Assembly: GCF_016859285.1 (NCBI RefSeq)
Contig: NC_053417.1
Coordinates: 11,406,878 to 11,470,877 of the forward strand
Direction of reading: 5' to 3'
Source of the DNA: Xiphias gladius
Lineage: Eukaryota > Chordata > Actinopteri > Istiophoriformes > Xiphiidae
Length of the DNA stretch: 64,000 bases
The position numbers and the translations under genes are program-made. This document shows positions 37,572 through 47,999 of this stretch, piece by piece. The stretch's first letter is position 1. Every line of letters begins with the position of its first letter. The notes beneath the pieces are model-generated. The model saw nothing but the letters and a program-made list of their open reading frames with translations, did no database searches and had not been told where the DNA came from.

Positions 37572-40500
37572 ATGAAGTTTGTGGTTCTCGCTCTCTTTGT
37601 TGCTGGTGGTAAGGATCTTTCTGTTGCTAAAAACATCACACACAGCACTGTTACAGCCATCTGTGTTAAACTCTGTTCACTTGGTATTCCAGCTTTCTCT
37701 ACAAACTGAATGGAGATTTATAGTTGTGTGTACTGGTTCAGAATTTTAAAAGAGTCAGTCTCTGTCTGTCCCCTCAGCCTACGGGTGCGGCCTGCCCACC
37801 TTCCCCCCTGTGGTGACCAGGGTGGTTGGAGGAGAGGATGTCAGGCCTCACAGCTGGCCCTGGCAGGTAAAACATGCTGAGTGAGGAGTTTCAACCAGAA
37901 AACAAGATATCAGCTCTCAGAAAAAAAGACTAATTTAAGAACACAGACTTCAAGAAAGGAATGGATTATAGCTAAGATGTACAGTGCAGTAAGTGACGAG
38001 TAGAGAGCAAAACTCTCACATCAAGCAATGTGAAGTGACAGAAAATAAAAATATGAATTCTGAAATAGGTATGGCAAGGCAAGCTTATTTGTATGGCACC
38101 TTTAAAACACAGAGACAATGCAAAGTTTTACATAAAAATGAAGAAATGCATTAGAATAATATTTAAAAAGACAATAAAAAGGAAAATAAATCAATTAAAA
38201 TGGAATAAAATTATATATCAAAAATGAGATGAAATAAAATACAAGTAATAGTCCAGAAATATCGTTATAGTGTGGTTACAGTGCAGTAAGTTGCCCAAAA
38301 ATTCAATAAAGGACATAAAAGTGTAGTAAAGAAAATAATCAATCAAAGGCACAGAAAAACAGGACTGTTTTCAATTAAGATTTGGAAGTGGTTAGACACT
38401 TTAGCAGGAGGCATTAGCTAGATCAACTCCCATTAGGATATGCACACTGCAAATGACATGAAAAAACATCATCATCTGTAATAGGGCAAGTAGCCAAAAA
38501 AATAAAACAGAAGAGAAAAAAAGTGAACTTTAAGATAACTGATTGTGTTCATATGTATTTCAGATTTCCCTGCAGTACAACAGACAGGGTGAGTGGAGAC
38601 ACACCTGTGGAGGTACCCTGATCTCTAACCAATGGGTCCTCACTGCTGCTCACTGTATCAGGTATTATAACTCCGTGCTGATATTAGAAATCAGTGATGT
38701 AGTGTATGCTGTATAGTGTCATCCATAAGTGTTGAATTGTCAGGCGATTTCATTCGTTTCTAATAGATTTTGACTTGATCAAAGAAATTCTCAGAACCAA
38801 GTGAAACAAAGGTTGAATAGCAGTTAATTATTCAGGGATTTTATTCAACAGATTCTTATCTGATGGGTAAATTATCTCAATATCTACTAGCACGTTTTCC
38901 CCCTTTTTTAAGAAAAACTAACTTGTAGGACTTACCAGTATATTGACAGGCTTGTTAGGAGTAATCTTCGCAACATGGTTGGTAATCGGCTAGAGATTGT
39001 GTTTTGTAGTCAACTGCAGAAATTCTTCCACAAATTCAATCTCTGGAAAGGATCTTTAAGCTAAAACATTACTGCTTCATATTCTTCTGTCTGTGAACTT
39101 ACAGCAAGGGCAAGGAGTACAGAGTGGCCATGGGAAAGCAAAACCTGATAGAGACAGAGGAGGGCGCTGTGTTCATGGGCACCGCTAACATCATTGTGCA
39201 TGAGAAGTGGAACCCCTTTTTCATCCGGTAAAACATTACTTGTCACTAAGGATATGGCTACGAACTGAGGGATTTTGCTGAAAACCAAAAGGATCATTTC
39301 AGTAAGTTGAGTCTATGATGAATCTAAATGTGGCTGCGTTTCTTCTCCAGTAATGACATCGCCCTGATCAGGCTGGAGTCCCCCGTTACCTTCTCTGACA
39401 CCATCATGGCTGCTTGTCTCCCTGCTGCCGGCTTCGTCCTCCCCAATGACGCACCCTGCTACGTCACTGGATGGGGTCGCCTCTACAGTGAGTGCCCAAT
39501 CTCTTTCCTCTCCCTGAGACAGACTCAGTTTAATTTAATTTGTCACTTGAAATAATCAGATAATAGTACCAACATCATGTGTTATAATCTAGTTTGTATT
39601 CTGTCTCAAAAAACAAACTATATGTCATTGTGGCAGTTGCAGCTAAGAAAACATTATTTACTGTAGTTTTAATCAAATATTCAAACAGTTTCTTAGTATT
39701 TAGGGTAGTATGCAGGATCGTATACACTACAGCTATTAAAACATACTGTATGCAGTATACCTAGCTACTACCTAATACCTACTATTCAAAGGTAAATGTA
39801 GTAACACTAAAGGATTGCATAATTTCATGTCAGAAGGCCTCAAAGAGCTTATATTCCTATGATGTTCAGAAGACCATGCATAATCAAAGTTATTACTATG
39901 TTGTTAACCAAATACTTATAGTATTTGATAAAAAATGCAGATGATAATTATTTAATTACAAAGAAAGTAATTCAAAATATGTAATGTTTTTGTAGTTGTC
40001 TCTGGTTAACTTGATTAGATGCTGACTGAACTGTCTGGTTACTGTTATTCTGAAACAACAACCATAGAATGACTTTATTGCCACATAAGAGTAATAATCA
40101 AGTCCAATAGGTAAAAATACATCATCGCTACATCATCACTACACACAGCAGTAAACTAAGCACTGTTGTAACTGTTATCTAAGTTTTGTACCTGAGCTGA
40201 ACTTGAGCTTGAGCTTGAATGCATCTCTCCTCCGCACAGCCGGAGGTCCCATTGCTGACATACTGCAGCAGGCTCTCCTCCCCGTGGTGGACCACGCTAC
40301 CTGCACCAAGCCAGACTGGTGGGGTTCTCAGGTGAAGGAAACCATGGTCTGTGCAGGCGGAGACGGAGTTGTGTCTGGTTGCCAAGTGAGTCTAAAATAA
40401 TGAATGACACAATCACATTATTATATAAAACGATACATCATACTGTTGCACCAGTGCTTCCTGACATCAGTAAATTGGACACGGCAAGCTACACTCATGT

Positions 40501-41624
40501 TTCCTCAACCTTGTAAGTTTGCCATGTGTTATACACATATACATATGTCAGTCAGCAAAGCTATCAGCACAGCAGGAGATTTCCTTGTTGCTTTGACAAG
40601 TTTTAACTCTGGACTTGCATTGTGGAGAAAAGGCCAGTATAGTTTTCATTTCAGTGTTTATTTTTTCAATCATTTCTACGTACAATTCCAACACAACATT
40701 TCACACAAAATATAAGCAACTATTAATAATGGTTTAATTGTTTCAGTAATTTTTTTAAGCTAAACTGTCACTGTTTCCAGCTTCTCAAATTTGAATATTG
40801 GCTAGTTTTCTTAGTTTTCTATGATATTGAACTAAATACCTTTGGATTTTGGACTGTTGGACGAAAAACGGCATCTGAATACTTAAACTTTGCCTTTTGG
40901 AAACTGTGAGATAATGTTACATAATAATTGTTACACTTACAAACAGTCAGAGCTCTGTTCCTTTATATTTTAGTTATTTAACTGAGATTCTTCTTCTGAT
41001 ACTGTATGTTATTCCCCAAAAAATCTGGCAACTATTTTTCCTATATTTATGCTGTTTTGTGAATAACCTACAGTATTTCAGTGGAAGAGTGTCAGTTAAA
41101 AGGTCCAAAACATAGAAAGAAATGTCTGTAAGGTATCGTGAGTAATGTTAGATGTAAACACTACACTAACTGTTCCAAGGACAAGGAGTTACTGTTAAAA
41201 ATTGAATTTTGAATCACATGTTTTCACTCACATGATTCAGGGAGACTCTGGCGGCCCTCTGAACTGCCAGAACACTGATGGTGCCTGGGGGGTTCATGGT
41301 ATCGTCAGCTTTGGCTCCGGCCTCAGCTGCAACTTCCCCAAGAAGCCCACTGTCTTCACCCAAGTCAGCTCCTACATCGACTGGATCAGCTCTGTAAGCT
41401 CCTGAACCTCTCTCATTGACTGACTTTAGTGGTTGAAGTCATGCAAACTATAACTGTTCTTTTATTTGTCCCATTTCACTCAGGTTTCAAAGATGAAACT
41501 AGGAAAAGAATCTGGATCATTTTAAATTAATTAATTATTGTAGCTGTTATTGCTGAAAAAAATATGCTGCATTAAATCTAACCTGTCTCTATCATCTCAT
41601 CCACAGAAAATGGTGGCCTATTGA
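37572..41624 (+). CDS. Protease gene B: chymotrypsin-C/elastase-2-like zymogen
   Basis: A secreted pancreatic S1 endopeptidase. Eight exons join in frame: 37572-37608, 37778-37866, 38564-38661, 39105-39227, 39351-39487, 40240-40385, 41241-41393 and 41607-41624, giving 266 residues. Signal peptide [12 protein letters not shown], activation cleavage after Arg27, then [20 protein letters not shown], which matches human CTRC closely. Triad: His72 (LTAAHC), Asp118 (NDIALIRL) and Ser213 (GDSGGP). [10 protein letters not shown] and PVVDHATC are also CTRC-like. Pocket residues are Ser189, Gly190, Gln192 and, from KKPTVF, Thr226; Gln192 replaces the Asn of genes A and C. Intron 2 carries a fish repeat at about 38069-38440. 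AATAAA at 41666-41671 is 42 bases past the stop. Internal phases match genes A and C exactly, so the three are paralogues by duplication. Whether to call it ctrc or cela2a needs a tree. Confidence 0.93.
38069..38440 (-). repeat. Degraded LINE/SINE-type repeat in intron 2 of gene B
   Basis: The left part, GGCAAGGCAAGCTTATTTGT followed by ATGGCACC, is the reverse complement of a common teleost non-LTR tail (GTGCTATATAAATAAACTTG type). AT-rich degraded body sequence follows. The right limit is approximate. Family recalled from memory. Confidence 0.5.
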
Positions 41625-41665
41625 GAGGACAGTCTTTTGATGAAAGCCACTATGTGCACATGTAA

Positions 41666-41671
41666 AATAAA
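41666..41671 (+). other. Poly(A) signal of protease gene B
   Basis: AATAAA 42 bases after the TGA at 41622-41624. Confidence 0.7.
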
Positions 41672-41972
41672 TCAAATGTGGGATTATAATTGAAATGAAA
41701 CGTGTCCTGTACCATCTTTTGTACCAATTAGCCTGTCAGCAGTTTCCCAAAAATATGCAAAGCAACTAAAGTTTTCTCAATATTTAGCCTGAGGTGTAAG
41801 CCTGAATACTCAGTTACTTTTATTCTGACAACTATATGATCTATAAAATTTGATAAATGATGCTTATATAGCAGAAAAGTTTCTAGTGTTCCCCAATGAG
41901 AGCAGTGATGTGAAAATCCTATCACCAACCACATGCTATATCCTCAGTCTCCGACAATTGTTTGACTTTCTG

Positions 41973-41994
41973 CATGTGTGAGCCAGTTTTCCCA
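41973..41994 (+). promoter_or_regulatory. Possible PTF1-like site of protease gene C
   Basis: An E-box (CATGTG, 41973-41978) and a TC-box (TTTTCCCA, 41987-41994) lie about 45 bases upstream of the TATA box. Pancreatic acinar genes use a bipartite PTF1 element of these two halves. Here the centres are 15 bases apart, about one and a half helical turns, which is not the classical spacing, so the call is weak. Confidence 0.3.
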
Positions 41995-42038
41995 GGACTG
42001 TCTGCTATATACACCGCATAGACGTTCCTAGCCTGCAG

Positions 42039-42046
42039 TATAAATA
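42039..42046 (+). promoter_or_regulatory. TATA box of protease gene C
   Basis: TATAAATA, a near-consensus TATA box, ends 42 bases before the ATG at 42089. Confidence 0.75.
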
Positions 42047-42088
42047 CAAGCCTGTAAGATTTAGGCTTAAACCACATACTCTACAGTC

Positions 42089-44944
42089 ATGCGGAGGCTG
42101 TTGGTTCTCGCTTTCGTGGTAGCTAGTGGTAAGACATCTTAAATATTCTCACATTACTTAAAACTGTATAATCCAGATGAATAGTCCCTTATTAGTTTTA
42201 CTAAACAGTACTAATAATCATATTTTATTTGAAAAAACAGAAAGATTAATTGAACATCAATGTTCATTCATTCCTATAATTAATCAAAAAAACAAAAACA
42301 AAAAAAACTTGCCACAATCAATTAATTACCTGCTGTTTTTTATGTGTAGTCAGGTGCTAAAATCACAATATACAATTCTTACCTTGTGCCAGCCTATGGA
42401 TGTGGTCTTCCCACTTTCCCACCTGTTCTGAGCAGGGTGGTGGCAGGAGAGGATGTCAGGCCTCACAGCTGGCCTTGGCAGGTAAGGTCTGGCCTAAATG
42501 TGTAAAAACGTGTTCCGTCTTAAAACTGAAGACTAAAGACAGCATCAACTCTACATTTTCGCTTCACCATCACATTTAGAAAAACTGACACTCATTTCTA
42601 TACATTTACTTTTTGAATCTTCTATATACTTTTAATGATGAACTTGTGACAATGATTTCTCCTCTAGAGCAAACAGAGTGATGATAGATGGATTTGTAGT
42701 GTGTTGTAGTGAAATTTTAATCTGTAGTAAGGCACGCTGTCCTCTCGCTCCTCTGCTCAGATCTCGCTCCAGTCAGACAGCAGTGGGCGCTGGAGGCACG
42801 TCTGCGGAGGCACCCTCATCTCCTCTGACTGGGTCCTCACTGCTGCTCACTGTATCAAGTATGTTTAACTTAACACTAGGATAAAACTGTCAGTGTAATC
42901 AAAATCACAATACAGCTTGTTTTTGAAAGGCTAACAAACCTGGGGTGTTAAGCAGGGTTGCTCCAGACTTTATATTAATAATATAAATATATTAATAATA
43001 TAATATATATTACTGACAATCCACTGTTCCAGATTTGATCCTCTGGTTTCTGGTTTTTGAACACAGTTGTTTATGATCAAAAATATGTATATTAATTTTT
43101 CTACTAGCAATAAACTAAATTAAATTGTCTATTTTGTTTTGTTTAAATAATAATCCATGAAAGTTTTATTTAATTAAGACCTTTTTTCTTCTCTTTATCA
43201 TGGACTGACTGTATAGTGTGTAACTCAGAAGTGATCCAATACACCCAGATCATGAAAGCATTCATATTCCCTGCTGTATGCCAAATCAAATGTCCGTGTC
43301 AGGAAATATTCCTCTGCCCAAAGGCAAATCATTGTTTTGCTTTGTCTGGGGAGTGAACGCAAGAAGAATGGCATGTAGGGAAGTTCAAACTTCACACTAA
43401 AGAGAATTTGTAAACAGGAAAAAAGCCAGTTAAAAACTGCTTGGTCACCCAAACAACCATGCATTACCCCTACAGGACTACAAAGCATTTGCGATCCATC
43501 ATCAGCTTAATCACAGTTTCACACAGGCAGAAAAGTCAATACCACCGTCTAAATCCCCAAGGGAACACCATGTCATCTGCCATCCCACAGTGACCGCTAC
43601 AAGTACAGAGTGGAGTTGGGTAAACACAGCCTGAAGGCGAGCGAGGAGAGCTCCATAGCTCGGAGGACAGCTAAAATCATCAGTCATGAGGACTACAACA
43701 TCCTTCTCAGCCGGTAACAGCAACAGCGGTCCACACAGCTCAGTGTCACCTTATGAGCCCAAGGGATGAGTGTAACCAGCAGGCCACCATGTTTAAACAG
43801 ACTATCAGTGATCAGTTAGCTGGAATATTTTGAAATGGTGAAGCTAATGCAGAAAAATATTAACGTAACATGTACCATGTTTTGTTTATCTTCACTTCCT
43901 GAATGTGGGTGGATTGTTTCGACTTTTGCAGTAACGACATTGCCCTGATCAAGCTGTCTTCCCCCGTCACCTTCTCTGACACAATCATGCCAGCCTGCCT
44001 CCCAGACCGGGGCGTCGTCCTGCCCCACGGTTCTCCCTGCTATGTCACCGGCTGGGGTCGACTCTCCAGTGAGTCAATGCACCTCGGCAGAAAAAAAAAA
44101 AAAAAAAAAAATCACTGCATCACCACAAATATTCTGACTGTTATTCAAATAGTCTTTACAGTCAGCGCTTTCTAGTCAGCTTTTGTGCACATCAATCAGT
44201 GTAGGTCGACTTAGAGAGGTCAAAGCCAAGAATATTTCTAAGCCATGAGCTAGTCAAAAAAATGTGAAATATTCATCAGACTGTTCAATAGGCAGAACAA
44301 AGAACTAACCATGCCTGAAATAGGGATTCCATTCCTGCGGCTGCTGGCAATCTTTTAGGCCAACCCCTTTATCCTGAATTATATGTAAATAATACAAGTG
44401 CAAAACAATCCTTTAGGAAAGAAGTGGAATGTCAAAGGAAATAAAAAGAGCTAGAGGTGAATTGTTTGTAAGAAAAAATACATGAAAAGGGGTAGGTCGC
44501 TGGACACAATGTGTTCATGGTTCTGCAAAGCAATTTGTCCATAGAATGCCACTGCACAAATATTCCTGAGACATAAATAGTGACCAAAATGAATTTCAGT
44601 CCACAACTGGCTATACATGTATACATCTAAGAATAGGGATACGTTTTTTAAACCCAGATCCTATCTAAACAATAGCTGTGCGCTCAAGGAATTTGCTACA
44701 ATGCTGCACATTCACAATTGTCTGATACTGAGATAGTGAAGTGAAAGTTTTGGTACATAAAAGCAGGATGTAGGTTGTTTTAAAAAATGGGAAACCTGCA
44801 GCTTATTCCGATAGGCCTGATTTGTTCTGTCAACAAAAAAAAGACACAACCCATCTGTAAAATTAGAGTTTAACTGACTTAATTTTGCTCAGCCTCCTGC
44901 TTGCAACCCTCCTCTTAGTCATACACACATACATACATATACAT

Positions 44945-45008
<64 letters not shown>

Positions 45009-46658
45009 ATACATATATATGCGCACACATATATACACACACACATATACATATATATAAATATACACATATACACATATATATACACACATACATACAT
45101 ATATTTTTGTTTTCTTTAAAGTGTCCCACATTCTTTGGCCTCTAATCTTTGCTTTTATATATAATATTGGATATTTTCACCACTTTTAGCTAGAGCGCAA
45201 CCGATATATCGGTGCGGTCGATTTTATCGGCCAATATTGGCCCATCATAGAGGTATCGGTAATCATCGTACATGTTGGCCGATATGCGCCAATATGAAAA
45301 CCTTTTTGCACAGAACATAATGCAGGAAAAGATGCTTGGGGTAAATAAGAAACGGTGTCGTTACAGTTTTTCTCCAGCAGAGCGCGCTCCGACTCCATTG
45401 TTTACAATACCCTCAGCACTGTCGTCGGCACATGTAGCAGGGTACACATCATAGCAGAGCAGAGGGTGGTGAGGAGTCAGTAAGTTGCTAAGTTTGTGAA
45501 ATACGCAAATGAATAAACAACAACCCCATCATTTTCAGTATTGGCAACAGACCCGAAAATCCAGTATCGGTTGGGCTCTACTTTTAGCTTCACAGTCATT
45601 TAAATGAAACCGAGTAGTCTGACCAGAAATGTCTATTTGGTGGTACTGCTAACAACTCAGATGACATCTGAAATGTGACAACAGCCTTCCACTAGACATG
45701 GCTTTTATCTCTTTATCTTTAATCTTTTATAAAATACAATCTATTGTATTTTATAAGATTATCAGGTGGGATTTTTTAATCTTTAATGTTAGTCTGGAAG
45801 GAAGTAGTAACTACAACTGTCAAATAAATGTAGTGCAGTAGAAAGTACAATATTTCCCTCTGAAATATAGTGGAGTACAAGTGAGTAGCATCAAATGGAA
45901 ATAAGTGAAGTACAAGTACCTAAAAATTCTACTTCTTACCTGAGTTAAGCGTGTTTCTTCCCCGCAGGTAGCGGTCCTCTGGCTGACATCCTGCAGCAGG
46001 CTCTCCTGCCAGTTGTTGGCCATGATACCTGCTCAAAGCCCGACTGGTGGAGCGTCCTGGCAACAGACAAGATGGTCTGTGCTGGCGGAGACGGCATCAC
46101 TGCTGGCTGTAACGTGAGTTCATACAAGGAAGGGTCATCTTAAGATGCCACAATAATTTAATGGTCGGCAATCAGTTATGTCAACTGTAAGGTTTCCATC
46201 ATGTGTAGTACAAAAGACGGAGTAGGAAAGATTCAAGGAAAGGAGATTCACTTTTAAGTGGTGTAAAAGGAAAATTCAGCATGACCAAGTGATCACTAGT
46301 AGCCATACCCAAGTGTCTGAATAAGGCGCTAGCCAACAGTGTGTGTGTGCTGACATACAGGGAGACTCTGGTGGCCCCCTGAATTGCCAGAACCCTGATG
46401 GCGCCTGGTACGTCAATGGCGTAGTGAGCTTCGGCTCTGGTCAGGGCTGCAATGTCTTCCAGAAACCCACTGTCTTTACACAAGTCAGCTCCTACATCGA
46501 CTGGATCAACACAGTGAGGAACATTTTCATTTTATGATTACCATGCCAGCATAAACAATGTAACCTGACGCAAACAAAAGCCTCAGCTCTCAAAAACAGG
46601 AAGTGTATTATAATTATGTTTTCTGTTGTTCACTCTGCAGGTTATGACCAACTACTGA
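42089..46658 (+). CDS. Protease gene C: elastase-2/chymotrypsin-C-like zymogen
   Basis: A secreted pancreatic S1 endopeptidase. Eight exons join in frame: 42089-42128, 42393-42481, 42761-42858, 43591-43713, 43932-44068, 45968-46113, 46361-46513 and 46641-46658, giving 267 residues. Signal peptide [13 protein letters not shown]; activation cleavage after Arg28 gives [15 protein letters not shown], with Ala18 in place of the Gly of genes A and B while Gly19 is kept. Triad: His73 (LTAAHC), Asp119 (NDIALIKL) and Ser214 (GDSGGP). Pocket residues before GDSGG are Ala189, Gly190 and Asn192; KKP/QKPTVF gives Thr226. The region after exon 5 reads [11 protein letters not shown] rather than [11 protein letters not shown]. 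Intron 5 (44069-45967) is enlarged by a (CA)n tract and a hAT MITE. It lies in tandem 0.5 kb after gene B and is the most diverged of the three. No clear AATAAA was seen just downstream. Confidence 0.93.
44921..45108. repeat. (CA)n / (TA-CA) microsatellite in intron 5 of gene C
   Basis: A pure (CA)n core of about 28 units at 44951-45006 is flanked by mixed ACATAT units. Val/Cys/Tyr and His/Thr frames on both strands are repeat artefacts. Confidence 0.93.
45191..45580. mobile_element. hAT-type MITE with 8-bp target duplication
   Basis: A 390-bp element bounded by imperfect inverted repeats: left TAGAGCGCAACCGATAT, right AGTATCGGTTGGGCTCTA. The 8-base direct repeat CTTTTAGC flanks it exactly (45183-45190 and 45581-45588), the target duplication length of hAT transposons. 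The interior has CGGCCAATATTGG and CGATATAT phrases and no coding capacity. It sits in intron 5 of protease gene C. The intact duplication suggests a fairly recent insertion. Confidence 0.87.
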
Positions 46659-46679
46659 AGAAACTATTCAAGTGCTTTT

Positions 46680-47770
46680 GTCAGCAATAAGAACAACTAT
46701 GATCTATAATATGTTTTTTAATTTTTAATGCAAAAAAAAGTAAAGGCTGTTTATCATTGCTAAGAATCTAGAGATTTTAAGTTCTATCCATGTTCTGAAC
46801 ACTTTAAAACAAGAAACCATTTTTTAAACTTGGCCATGTAGGGACTTGATAACTAGATAGCATCTCTCACCTTACCAGCTCTCAAAACAGTTGCTGCATA
46901 TTAATCAAGAATTGGTGAACAGTAACAAAATGTTAAAAATCTTCAGTAGAATATGGCCTACGAGTTAACATGGGTTTATAGTCACAATGATTCAGTAATC
47001 ATGGCAAAATACACCTCTTAAACACTAGGTTAATTAACAAATACTTCCTTTTATTTCTCATAAAATATTCATGAGATAAGTGTTTTCGCTCTTCAGGAAA
47101 AAACAAAACAATTTTCCACAAACAAATTATAATTATCATAGAAAAGTATGTTTTCACAGTACATATGAAAAGAAATTTATATTTAAGCATTAAAAAAGCA
47201 ACAATAAATGAAAACAGATGACAAACTTATCTAATTAAAACGGAAAGTCACTGTCATTGAACACTGTCATTCATCAATGTAAAACATTTTGACTACAGAA
47301 TAATAAAATCAGTCATGTAATTATCTGGTCCTTTGCCAATGAGGTACAATGAGTACTTCTGCAGTACTGAGCATATAAAAAAAGAACCAGTACACTGTGT
47401 GGCTAGTGTCAACTTTCAAGACAAGTCAAAAAAATGTGGACATAGCTGTGTGTGCTGTGCTCCAATGACAAACCTGAAGTCACTCAGTGACCTTGTTTGC
47501 CTTTAGCTTGACAGAAAACCTAAAGAAGAAAGGAGAGTTTGTTGACAGGTGTTGATAAAAGTGTGTATGATGATGGAACACAAACTATTTCCCTAAATAA
47601 GGTCTTGAGCTGTCTCTCTTCTCTTTCTGCCCATTCTCTGCAAACCTCTAAGTGAAAGCAGGGCGAACTGTGGTTGGACGAATGGTGATGAGCAAGTGAG
47701 TGAGCAATAGTTGCTGTTACTATGGCACAGCTGCACAGTCAAAGAGTCTTTCTGTTGGTCATCTCGAATA
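46680..47770. other. Intergenic stretch after protease gene C
   Basis: AT-rich 3' flank without recognisable genes, with A-rich patches near 46732-46739. Nothing else supported. Confidence 0.5.
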
Positions 47771-47838
47771 AGAACAAAAACAAGCCCAGAGAGAAGAAGA
47801 GAATACACTACTGCCTTCACAGCTCAACAGTGTTCACC

Positions 47839-47991
47839 ATGGCTACAGCCAAGGGCTTTCAACTATTCACAAGCTTCTTCCATCGTGCTCTCACGTACTT
47901 CCTTCTCTACCCACTGTTTGTAGGAGTAAAAGCAATCCAGCATTGGAGGAGCAACATTAGAGCTCAGGTTCAGTCATACAATGTCTTTTAA
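47839..47991 (+). CDS. Possible 50-residue membrane microprotein (speculative)
   Basis: A short frame starts at an ATG in a strong Kozak context (CACCATGG) and ends at TAA at 47989-47991. It would encode about 50 residues: a short N-terminus (MATAKGFQLFTSFFHRAL), a hydrophobic stretch (LTYFLLYPLFVGVKAI) able to span a membrane once, then a basic, polar tail. Codon use is less AT-biased than the surroundings. I recognise no family; no poly(A) signal or splice site was tied to it. A chance frame is at least as likely as a gene. Confidence 0.25.
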   Translation: MATAKGFQLFTSFFHRALTYFLLYPLFVGVKAIQHWRSNIRAQVQSYNVF

Positions 47992-47999
47992 TGCTTTAG

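Noticed and set aside
44863-45145. Val/Cys/Tyr and Thr/His-rich frames
   Set aside because: Pure artefacts of the (CA)n/(TA)n microsatellite.
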